From Akkermansiaceae bacterium UBA2367 (lineage in GTDB: Bacteria; Verrucomicrobiota; Verrucomicrobiia; Verrucomicrobiales; DEV007): 30,915 nucleotides of DNA. The position numbers and the translations under genes were made by a program. Every line of letters starts with the position of its first letter. The stretch's first letter is position 1. Positions 7,990 through 15,073 of this stretch are shown piece by piece. The notes beneath the pieces are model-generated. The model searched no databases. It saw nothing but the letters and a program-made list of their open reading frames with translations, and had not been told where the DNA came from. The stretch covers positions 1 through 30,915 of the forward strand of contig DDTJ01000002.1 of NCBI GenBank assembly GCA_002344525.1, in the 5' to 3' direction.

Positions 7990-10008
7990 GTGAGTTTCCT
8001 CTTCCCGCTCTATCTCCTCGGCGCGGCCGCCATCGCGGTTCCGATCCTGTTGCATTTGAGGAGACGCCCCCCGAAGGAGCATGTCGAGTTCGGCTCGCTC
8101 ATGTTCCTCGAAAAAACGCCGGAGCGGCTCACGCGGCGGACGCGGCTGGAGCAACTCCTCCTCCTCGCCCTGCGCTGCCTCGCGCTGGTCCTCCTCGCCC
8201 TCGCCTTTGGCCGGCCCTTCCTTGAGTCGATCCGCCTGCCTTCGGAGGACGAATCCCTCGTCCGCGCCGCGATCCTCGTTGATCGCAGCGCCTCGATGCG
8301 GCGCGAGGGGCTATGGGACGCGGCGAAGGCGGCGGCCATCGAGGCGGCGGGGCGCTACGGCAACGGGGCCGAGGTCGCCCTCGCCCTCTTCGACGAGCAG
8401 TTCCATCTCGCCGCCGACCTGCCCGCCCTCGCCGGGCTCGGTCCCGGTGCCCGCGCCACGGCGGTGGAGCGGCTCCTCGCCGGGGAAACGTCGCAGCCCT
8501 CTTGGCTCGGCACCGATCTCGGCGCGGCTCTGACGCAGGCCGCGAACCTCCTCCTCTCCGCCGACGCGACCCGGCCCGCCGATGTGCGAGAGATCGTCCT
8601 GATCGGCGATTTCCAATCGGGCGCGAAACGCGATCTGCTTCAGGAGAATCCTTGGCCCGAGGAAGTGAAGGTCCGCTGCGTCCCCCTCGCCCCGGCGGAC
8701 CGGGGCAATCTCTCCCTCTCCCTCGCCGCGACCCCGCCGCGCTCGAACATCGACGAGGCTGAGGTCTATCGCGTGCGGATCGTGAATTCCTCCGATTCCG
8801 AATCCGCCGTCACGACTCTCGCGTGGAAAGGCCATCCCGGGACCCTCGTCGAAACCCTCGTCGCCCCCGGCACGGGCCGCATCCTGACCTCGCCGCCGCG
8901 ACCGGACGGGGCCGAGCGCGGCACCCTCGTCGTGAGCGGGGACAGCCACCCCTTCGACAACGAAATCCACGTCGCCCCGGTGCAGCCGCGCCCCCTCCGC
9001 GTCCGCTTCCTCGGGCAGGAAAGCGAGGCCGACAGCGCGGGCTCGCCGCTGTTCTACCTGCGCCGCGCCCTCCAGCCGACTCCGGCGCTCCAGCCCGTCG
9101 TGAGTGTCGCGGCATCGGTCGAGGGCCTCGATCCCGCCGAGACCGAAATCGTCGTCGCGCCCGAGGCTTGGGACGAGGCCACGGGCACAGCCTTGCGCCG
9201 TTTCGCCGAAGCGGGCGGACTCGTCCTCGCCCTGCCCTCGGCGGAGACGGGCAGCGCCGCCTTCGCCGCCCTCACCGGGCAGGATACGTGGAAGCTCTCC
9301 GAGGCCAACGTCGGCGACTTCGCCCTGCTCGCCGATCTCGATTTCGACCATCCCGTGCTCGCGCCCTTCGCCCGCGCCCAGATCCGCGACTTCACGAAGA
9401 TCCGCTTCTGGAAGCACCGCCGCCTCGACTTCGGCGAAGGCCCGCTCCCCGACGGCACGCGCGTCCTCGCGACCTTCGACGGGAAGACGCCCGCGCTGCT
9501 GGAGCATCGCGTCGGGGATGGCGCGGTCTTCGCCTTCCTCGCCGGATGGCGGCCTGCGGAGAGCCAGCTCGCCCTCTCCTCGAAATTCGTTCCGCTGCTC
9601 TACTCCATCTTCGACCACGCGGGCTACAGCATCCGCTCCGCGCCGACCCTCCATGTCGGCGAAACGAAGCATCCCGCCCCCGGTTTCTACGAGGAGCCTC
9701 AGAACGGCGGTGGTGTCCGGTTGGTCGCGGTGAATCTCGACCCCGCCGAGGGACGCACCGATCCCTTCGATCCGCTCGTCGAATTCGCCGCCCTCGGCAT
9801 CCCGCTGCTCGACGAAGCCGCCGCTCCTGCGCCGGAATTGAGCGCGGCACAGAAGTTGCGGGTCGAATCCGAACAGAAGGAGGCCCGGCAGAAGCTTTGG
9901 AAATGGCTCGTCTTCGCCGCTCTCCTCGTTTTGATCGTCGAGACTTGGCTCGCCGGACGGCGGGCCAGATTTCAGATTTCAGATTCAAGTTTCAAGGCTG
10001 CTGCCTGA
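7990..10008 (+). CDS. BatA-like protein with VWA domain (aerotolerance-type operon)
   Basis: This 672-residue membrane protein opens with the double-membrane-segment BatA domain: FLFPLYLLGAAAIAVPILLH (about residues 3-22), a basic loop with RRRPPKEHVEFGSLMFL, and a second segment at about 56-75. A von Willebrand A domain follows with an intact MIDAS start, VDRSAS (DxSxS, 98-102), and a later IGDFQSG. The rest is a long periplasmic region with a glutamine-amidotransferase-like stretch, and a last membrane segment at about 637-655. Bat proteins were first described in Bacteroides aerotolerance; their biochemical role remains unclear. The start is GTG at 7990, the first codon that puts the membrane domain at the N-terminus; no Shine-Dalgarno motif. 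The last dozen residues (RFQISDSSFKAAA) come from repeat DNA at the edge of an insert, so the native C-terminus may have been altered. Confidence 0.85.
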   Translation: MSFLFPLYLLGAAAIAVPILLHLRRRPPKEHVEFGSLMFLEKTPERLTRRTRLEQLLLLALRCLALVLLALAFGRPFLESIRLPSEDESLVRAAILVDRSASMRREGLWDAAKAAAIEAAGRYGNGAEVALALFDEQFHLAADLPALAGLGPGARATAVERLLAGETSQPSWLGTDLGAALTQAANLLLSADATRPADVREIVLIGDFQSGAKRDLLQENPWPEEVKVRCVPLAPADRGNLSLSLAATPPRSNIDEAEVYRVRIVNSSDSESAVTTLAWKGHPGTLVETLVAPGTGRILTSPPRPDGAERGTLVVSGDSHPFDNEIHVAPVQPRPLRVRFLGQESEADSAGSPLFYLRRALQPTPALQPVVSVAASVEGLDPAETEIVVAPEAWDEATGTALRRFAEAGGLVLALPSAETGSAAFAALTGQDTWKLSEANVGDFALLADLDFDHPVLAPFARAQIRDFTKIRFWKHRRLDFGEGPLPDGTRVLATFDGKTPALLEHRVGDGAVFAFLAGWRPAESQLALSSKFVPLLYSIFDHAGYSIRSAPTLHVGETKHPAPGFYEEPQNGGGVRLVAVNLDPAEGRTDPFDPLVEFAALGIPLLDEAAAPAPELSAAQKLRVESEQKEARQKLWKWLVFAALLVLIVETWLAGRRARFQISDSSFKAAA

Positions 10009-10036
10009 AGGTTTCCTTGGGTTCAACTGTTCTGTC

Positions 10037-10486
10037 ATGAAAAATCACACCAACTCGATCACCTGCATATGCGCTTTGATGGCCGTTCTGGCGAGCTGGG
10101 CATATTCCCATTATAACCAATGCTTATATGAATTCGTTTACAAAGGGGCCTTTCACATCAACAACGAAGTTCACCATGGGAATTTTCACTCCTATATTTT
10201 TTGGTATCCCGAATTAAACCCGTCGGGAATCACAGCCTCAAAGATCGAGATTAGACCTGAGGGTTCTGCCGGAAGAGAAATTTCGTATACGCTGCTCCGA
10301 AGGCCGCCTTCCTTCCAGTATGCTAAGCACGGAAGTGAACGAAGTATCGAATTTTCAATTCCCTACTGGCTTCCGTTTTTACTGCTGCTGTGTTGGTTGA
10401 CCTATTCAATTGCAACAACAATTCACGCCAAACGCGGGTACAGAACGGGTCGGCAAGCGACAGCTATGCCGCCGCCTGCGATCTGA
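10037..10486 (+). CDS. Hypothetical membrane protein, 149 aa
   Basis: The protein has a hydrophobic N-terminal segment (about residues 8-24: ITCICALMAVLASWAYS) and a second one near the C-terminus (about 113-131: WLPFLLLLCWLTYSIATTI), with a soluble part of about 90 residues between, rich in aromatic residues. Topology would place that part outside the inner membrane. The family is not recognised. The coding sequence is clearly lower in GC than the Bat-like genes on both sides, and it sits within the insert with inverted ends, so it is probably a late arrival. No Shine-Dalgarno motif precedes the ATG. Confidence 0.6.
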   Translation: MKNHTNSITCICALMAVLASWAYSHYNQCLYEFVYKGAFHINNEVHHGNFHSYIFWYPELNPSGITASKIEIRPEGSAGREISYTLLRRPPSFQYAKHGSERSIEFSIPYWLPFLLLLCWLTYSIATTIHAKRGYRTGRQATAMPPPAI

Positions 10487-10503
10487 CGTTCGGCTAAAAA
10501 TCA

Positions 10504-10737
10504 ATGAAACCTCAAATAGCATTACTGGCCATCATCGCCTGCTCATGCTTGATTGCTAAAGCTGACACGATCACATGGATGTATTTTACTGGCCCTTCTC
10601 CCATTCGCGGCCATTCGCTTTCATTCGCGAACATTCGCGTTCCTCCTCTTTTTCAGACGCGAATGACCGCAGATCTTCGCGAATGGGCGCGAATCCGGTC
10701 CAACGGAAGGGGCTTTGCAATCGTCTCTGAAATCTGA
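10504..10737 (+). pseudogene. Secreted-protein frame overrun by a repeat
   Basis: The frame starts with a good signal peptide (MKPQIALLAIIACSCLIAKA) followed by DTITWMYFTG. From about 10600 the codons are the family-B hairpin repeat, so residues 33-77 have no protein-like character. I read it as a gene whose 3' part was replaced by the repeat. It begins 17 bases after the preceding gene, and the two may once have been an operon. Confidence 0.4.
10600..10694. repeat. Family-B hairpin repeat, ATTCGCG version
   Basis: The left arm repeats the motif ATTCGCG several times (CCATTCGCGGCCATTCGC, then TTCATTCGCGAACATTCGCG), and the right arm carries the complement (GACGCGAATGACCGCAGATC, TTCGCGAATGGGCGCGAAT). 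The arms can pair into a long imperfect hairpin with a pyrimidine-rich loop (TTCCTCCTCTTTTTCA). The same layout with ATCTGCG is at 14795-14889. Confidence 0.75.
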
Positions 10738-10748
10738 AAGCTTTCCCC

Positions 10749-13700
10749 ATGATCCAAAAACTTCTCTCCACCTGTCTCGGGCCTGTCGTCGCGGCGGAGA
10801 GGCAATTGCGCCGCCGCCGCCTCGTCGCCACCGTGCTCGGGATCGGGGCGCTGGGATGCGCCCTCCTCACCGTCCTCGCCCTCGTCGCGAGCTGGTGGTC
10901 GTGGCCGGTCGTCTTCGGCTTCTTCGGCACGCTCTGCCTCGCCACCGCCATCGGGCTTTCGCGCATCGAATCCAGCACTCCCGACCTCCGCGAGATCGCC
11001 TGGCGCATCGAGGAGAAGCATCCCGACCTCCGCGCCGCCCTCCTCGCGGCGATGGACCAAAAGCCCGCCCCCGGCGGCGGGCTCGGCTTCCTGCAACGCA
11101 AGCTCCTTGGCGAAATTTCCGAGCACGCCGTCAAGAACCGCTGGGTGCGCCGGGTCTCGGAGAGGCGGCTCCTTCTCGCCGCTTGGGGGCAGTTTTTCGC
11201 CCTCGCCGCCTTCGTCGCCTCGCTCTGGTTCCTCCTCGGCGAAGCCCCCTTCGGCGCGGCCGCGCGACCCACCGCCGGAGTCGCGGAGGCCGATGCGCCC
11301 CTTGCCCCCGCCGCCTTCGAAGTGCGCGTCACCCCCGGCGACGTCGAGTTGGAGAAAGGCTCCCGCCTCGTCGTCGAGGCTGCCTTCGCCGGACGCGCTC
11401 CCGCCGCGGCCACCCTCGTCCACCGTCATGCCGGAGGCGAGACGAGGCTGCCCATGCAGGTCGGCCTCGACGACAGCGTCTTCTCCGCCCTGATCCCGAA
11501 GGTCGATACCGGGGGCGGCTACCATCTCGTCTTCGAGGACGCGAAATCCGACGAGTTCTCCATCGCCGTCTTCGAACTCCCCGAATTGCTCCGAGCCGAC
11601 GCCGTCGTCACCCCGCCCGCCTACCTCGGCGGCGAGAAAAAGACCATCGCCGACACCCGCAAGATCACGGTGATGGAGGGCTCGGTCGTCGAATGGCGGC
11701 TGCGCGTCAACAAGCCCCTCGCCGCCGGGGAGCTCTTCGGCGAGGACGGGGAGATCCTGACATTGACCCAAGACCCCGCCGACGAGACCCTGCTCCTCGC
11801 CTCGCACGAGCCAGCGAAGACGCAGCGCTACCGCGTCCACCTCGTCGATGCGCAGGACCGCGCCAACCAGCGCCCCCCTTGGCTCACCGTGAACGTGCAG
11901 GAGAACGCGCCGCCGCAGTGGAAGCTCACCTTCCCCGGCCGCGACTTCGAGGTCTCGGCCCTGCAGGAGCTGCTCCTCGAAGCCGAGGTCTGGGACGACG
12001 TCGAAGTCCTCCGCGCCGGGATGACCTACGAATACAAGGGCGAGGAAACCGAGGTCGTCCTCAACGAGACGCCCCTCGCGGGCAAGGCCAAGCATCCCCT
12101 CGAAACCTTCATCGACATCGAATCGCTCGGGGCGCGGGAGCGCGACCTCGTCACCTACCACTTCTGGGCCGAGGACCGGGACAAGGACGGCCAAGTGCGC
12201 CGCAGCGCGAGCGACCAGTTCTTCGCCGAGGTCCGGCTCTTCGAGGACATCCTGCGCGAGGGCGCGCCCGGCGGCGGGGGCGGATCGCAGGGAGAGCAAG
12301 GCGAGACCGACGAACTCCTCCGCATCCAGAAGGACATCCTCAACGCGACTTGGAAATTGGTCCGCTACCATCGCCTCGGTAAGCCCTTCGACTCCCTCGC
12401 CGGGGATGTGAAAGTCGTGGAGGAGTCGCAGCAGGTCGTCATCGGAAAGACCGAGGAAGTTCTCGGCCAGATCGAGGACGCCGAACTGCGCGAGGCGCTG
12501 GAAAAGGCGAAGGAGGCCATGGTCCGCGCCGCCGGGGAATTCGCCGCCGTTTCCGAAAAGCGCGACGGCGAACTGCTCGTCCCCGCCCTCGGCAGCGCCA
12601 AGGAGGCTTACGCCGAACTCCTCCGGGCACGCGCCCGCGAGACCGAGATCAGCATGTCGAACAGCATGTCGAGCGGTTCGCAATCGCAGCAGGAACGCCA
12701 GCGCAACCTGAACCTCGAACTCGAGCAGAAGGAGTTGAAATACGAGGAGCAGTCCGTGGCCGCGACGCCCGCCCAGAGCGCCGAGCAACAGGAGAACCTC
12801 GCCGTGCTCAACCGGCTCAAGGACCTCGCCCGCCGTCAGGAGGCCATCGCCGAGAAGATCAAGGAGCTGGAGAACCGCCTCCAGAACGCCAAGGAGGAGG
12901 AGAAGGCCGAGATCGAACGCCAGCTCAAACGCCTTCAGGAGGAGCAGCGCGAGCTCCTTCGCGAGATGGACGACCTCGCCGAGCGCATGGACTCCGACGA
13001 GAACCGCGCCAACATGACCGAGGAGCGCGAGGAGCTCGACCGCGCCCGCGAGAGCGTGCAGGAGACCGCCGAGAAGCTCGAATCCGGCCAGCTCTCCGAA
13101 GCCGCCAACTCCGCAACGCGGGCGGGCGAGCAGCTCGAACAGATGAAGGAGGAGTTCCGCGAGCGGACTTCGCGCCAGTTCTCCAACGAGATGAAGTCCC
13201 TGCGCGAATCCGCCCGCGAGCTGGCGGAAGCACAGGAGGCTATCGGCGGACAGATCGACCGGCTCGCCGAGGCGCCCGCCGACGATCCTTTCTCCGCCGA
13301 CCGGCAGCAGCAGCGCGGCGAGCTTGCCGAGTCCATCGCCGGGCAGTCGCAGAAGCTCTCCGAGATGCTCGAAGCCATGCGCACCCTCAGCGAGCAGGCC
13401 GAGCCGACCGAGCCAATTCTCTCCGACGCGCTCTACGAGGCCGTGCGGAACGCGATGACCAGCCAAGTCGAGGAGTCCCTCGACGAGGCCCGTGACTACG
13501 CCTTCTACAACCGCCCCGACCAAGCCCGCACCGCCGAGGAGGCCGCCTCGCGCGGGATCGCCGAGTTGAAGAACCGCATCGAAAAGGCCGCCGAAACCAT
13601 CCTCGGAAACGAAGCCGACGCCCTCCGCCTCGCGCGGTCCGAACTCGACAAACTGATCGAGGAATCCAAAGCCGAAGCCGAGCGCCTCGCCGGTGGGGAG

Positions 13701-14738
13701 GGGACCGAAGAGGGTCAAGCCGAGGACCCGACCGGGTCAAGTCAGGGCAAGGAGGAAGGCCTCGCCGAGAGTGGGAAGGAGAAGGGCAAGGGCGAAGGGC
13801 CCGGGCAGCCCGGCGAGGGGGAGGGAGAAGGCGAGAGTGAAAGAGTGGAAGCGGCGTCCCACCGCTTCGCCTCAGGCGAAGGGCAGTCTGGTGAAGAACC
13901 GGCGGAGTCCGAAGGCAAAGCAAAGGGCAAAGGCAAGGGAGAGAGCCAAGGTCTAGGCGAAGGCGAAACCCCCGCTGAAAGCCTAGCCGAGAGCGGAAAA
14001 GCCAAAGGCGAAGGAAAAGGCCAAGGGGAAGGAGAGGGAGAAAGCGAAGCACCCGCCGAAGGCCAAGCCGAAAGCGGGAAGGCGAAAGGCAAGGGCCAAG
14101 GAGAAGGTGAAGGCGAGGGCGAAAGCGAAACGCCCGCCAAGGGTCTCGCGGAGAACGGGAAAGCCAAGGGCAAGGGACAGGGTGAAGGCCAAGGCGGAAG
14201 CGAGTCCCCGGACCCGAATTCCCCCGAAGGTCAGAGCCAAGGCCAGAACCGCCGCCAACTCGCCGCGAGCGGCAGCACCAGCGGCGGAGGCGGCGCCCTC
14301 AATAACGGCGGCGACGACCGCCACGAGGGCCTGCCCACGGGCGGAGCCTTCGCGGGAGGTCCGCTCTTCTTCGACGAGGCCTCCGAGGCGCGCCAACCCG
14401 GCCCCATCACTGGCGAGGACTACGAGCAGTGGAGCGACCGCCTCGGCAATATCGAGGAGATGCTGCCGCAGGAGGACTTGCGCAACGCCGTCGCCCGCGT
14501 CCGCGACGACGCCCGCGCCATGCGCATCGACTACCGCCGCGACGACCTGCCCCCCGGCGCGGCCACGATCAACCAGCGCATCACCAACCCCCTCGTCGAA
14601 TTGCGCCAGCGCATCGGCGAAGAACTCGCCAAGTTGAACCGCGAGAACCCCGTCGCCCCCATCGACCGCGATCCCGTCCCCAGCGAGTTCCGCGATCTCG
14701 TGCGGCGCTATTACGAGGAGCTGGGGGCGGGGGATTGA
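10749..14738 (+). CDS. Giant DUF4175-like membrane protein with coiled coil and Gly/Glu/Lys repeats
   Basis: This 1329-residue protein resembles DUF4175 family members of Bat-type operons. Two membrane segments lie at about residues 25-71, IAWRIEEKHPDLRAALLAAM follows, and a third segment is at about 141-163. Residues about 190-500 look like beta-rich periplasmic domains. A Gly-rich linker sits near 507-515, and a long charged coiled coil runs from about 644 to 845 (e.g. EIERQLKRLQEEQRELLREM). Residues about 982-1175 are low-complexity Gly/Glu/Lys/Ser with 24-27-residue tandem units (ESGKAKGKGQGEGEGEGESE). The last 100 residues are ordered again (EQWSDRLGNIEEMLPQEDLR). One REP hairpin lies inside the low-complexity part at 13844-13867. 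The role is unknown; a large periplasmic scaffold for the VWA partners is my inference. No Shine-Dalgarno motif precedes the ATG. Confidence 0.8.
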   Translation: MIQKLLSTCLGPVVAAERQLRRRRLVATVLGIGALGCALLTVLALVASWWSWPVVFGFFGTLCLATAIGLSRIESSTPDLREIAWRIEEKHPDLRAALLAAMDQKPAPGGGLGFLQRKLLGEISEHAVKNRWVRRVSERRLLLAAWGQFFALAAFVASLWFLLGEAPFGAAARPTAGVAEADAPLAPAAFEVRVTPGDVELEKGSRLVVEAAFAGRAPAAATLVHRHAGGETRLPMQVGLDDSVFSALIPKVDTGGGYHLVFEDAKSDEFSIAVFELPELLRADAVVTPPAYLGGEKKTIADTRKITVMEGSVVEWRLRVNKPLAAGELFGEDGEILTLTQDPADETLLLASHEPAKTQRYRVHLVDAQDRANQRPPWLTVNVQENAPPQWKLTFPGRDFEVSALQELLLEAEVWDDVEVLRAGMTYEYKGEETEVVLNETPLAGKAKHPLETFIDIESLGARERDLVTYHFWAEDRDKDGQVRRSASDQFFAEVRLFEDILREGAPGGGGGSQGEQGETDELLRIQKDILNATWKLVRYHRLGKPFDSLAGDVKVVEESQQVVIGKTEEVLGQIEDAELREALEKAKEAMVRAAGEFAAVSEKRDGELLVPALGSAKEAYAELLRARARETEISMSNSMSSGSQSQQERQRNLNLELEQKELKYEEQSVAATPAQSAEQQENLAVLNRLKDLARRQEAIAEKIKELENRLQNAKEEEKAEIERQLKRLQEEQRELLREMDDLAERMDSDENRANMTEEREELDRARESVQETAEKLESGQLSEAANSATRAGEQLEQMKEEFRERTSRQFSNEMKSLRESARELAEAQEAIGGQIDRLAEAPADDPFSADRQQQRGELAESIAGQSQKLSEMLEAMRTLSEQAEPTEPILSDALYEAVRNAMTSQVEESLDEARDYAFYNRPDQARTAEEAASRGIAELKNRIEKAAETILGNEADALRLARSELDKLIEESKAEAERLAGGEGTEEGQAEDPTGSSQGKEEGLAESGKEKGKGEGPGQPGEGEGEGESERVEAASHRFASGEGQSGEEPAESEGKAKGKGKGESQGLGEGETPAESLAESGKAKGEGKGQGEGEGESEAPAEGQAESGKAKGKGQGEGEGEGESETPAKGLAENGKAKGKGQGEGQGGSESPDPNSPEGQSQGQNRRQLAASGSTSGGGGALNNGGDDRHEGLPTGGAFAGGPLFFDEASEARQPGPITGEDYEQWSDRLGNIEEMLPQEDLRNAVARVRDDARAMRIDYRRDDLPPGAATINQRITNPLVELRQRIGEELAKLNRENPVAPIDRDPVPSEFRDLVRRYYEELGAGD
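13690..14275 (+). repeat. Low-complexity coding repeats in the DUF4175-like gene
   Basis: Purine-rich units of about 75-80 bp encode repeats such as AESGKAKGKGQGEGEGEGES. At least three consecutive similar units are visible between about 13975 and 14210, with more degenerate ones before. The number of units is likely to vary between strains by replication slippage. Confidence 0.75.
13844..13867. repeat. Family-D REP hairpin inside a coding sequence
   Basis: AGTGGAAGCGGCGTCCCACC, followed by GCTT, matches the arm at 24558-24580 with a single mismatch (A for G). Here it encodes VEAASHRF in frame within the DUF4175-like protein. It is directly followed by another perfect hairpin, CTTCGCCTCAGGCGAAG (13865-13881). 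Confidence 0.7.
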
Positions 14739-14794
14739 GTCATGATGGTCGATTTCCGCCTATCCTTCGCCGCAGAGGCATCTCCACTTGCATG

Positions 14795-14889
14795 GATTTG
14801 CGGTGATCTGCGTTTCATCCGAGGTCATCTGCGTTCTTTGTTTCTTTTGGACGCAGATGGCCGCGGATGCCCGCAAATTTCCGCAGATC
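14795..14889. repeat. Family-B hairpin repeat, ATCTGCG version
   Basis: The left arm GATTTGCGGTGATCTGCG ... GTCATCTGCG (14795-14834) pairs with the right arm CGCAGATGGCCGCGGATGCC ... CCGCAGATC (14852-14889) around a T-rich loop. It has the same order of motifs as 10600-10694, but with the core changed on both arms. Confidence 0.75.
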
Positions 14890-14895
14890 GGAACC

Positions 14896-14969
14896 GTAGC
14901 GAAACTCGTGAGAGTTTCGACCCTGCCGTGCCTCCGCCCTCTCGCCGAAGTTCTCACGAACTTCGCTAC
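14896..14969. repeat. Paired-hairpin REP-like element, family A, copy 2
   Basis: GTAGCGAAACTCGTGAGAGT at the left and GTTCTCACGAACTTCGCTAC at the right, inverted to each other, with a pyrimidine-rich centre. Nearly identical to copy 3, 19 bases further on. Confidence 0.85.
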
Positions 14970-14988
14970 CCTCCGCCCCCGGACCGCC

Positions 14989-15062
14989 GTAGCGAAACTC
15001 GTGAGAGTTTCGACCTTGCCGTGCCTCCACCCTCCCGTCGAAGTTCTCACGAACTTCGCTAC
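14989..15062. repeat. Paired-hairpin REP-like element, family A, copy 3
   Basis: Same ends as copy 2, differing at a few positions in the centre (ACCTTGCCGTGCCTCCACCC against ACCCTGCCGTGCCTCCGCCC). The tandem pair points to local duplication. Confidence 0.85.
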
Positions 15063-15073
15063 CTTTCCCCCGC

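Larger units (their letters stand above)
9970..10739. mobile_element. Low-GC insert with 14-bp inverted ends inside the Bat-like operon
   Basis: TTTCAGATTTCAGA at 9970-9983 is repeated exactly in inverted form at 10726-10739. Between them lie 742 bp that are richer in A and T than the operon. They hold a small membrane-protein gene, a damaged secreted-protein frame and a family-B hairpin repeat. There is no transposase inside. The left end overlaps the last codons of the BatA gene and the right end stops 9 bases before the DUF4175-like start. This looks like an insertion or repeat-mediated rearrangement; mobility is inferred, not shown. Confidence 0.45.
14739..15073. other. 335-bp gap filled by three hairpin repeats
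   Basis: The gap between the DUF4175-like gene and the second VWA gene has no gene. It holds one family-B element (14795-14889) and two family-A elements in tandem (14896-14969 and 14989-15062). The downstream start codon at 15074 follows the last repeat by 11 bases, leaving little space for a separate promoter. Confidence 0.75.

Noticed and set aside
8311..9672. Open frame of 453 codons on the minus strand
   Set aside because: Antisense shadow of the BatA-like gene; composition is typical of the complement of GC-rich codons and there is no recognisable fold.
10653..13718. Open frame of 1021 codons on the minus strand
   Set aside because: It is antisense to the DUF4175-like gene. Its protein is Gly/Leu/Glu-biased with no domain, the mirror of a codon-biased GC-rich gene.
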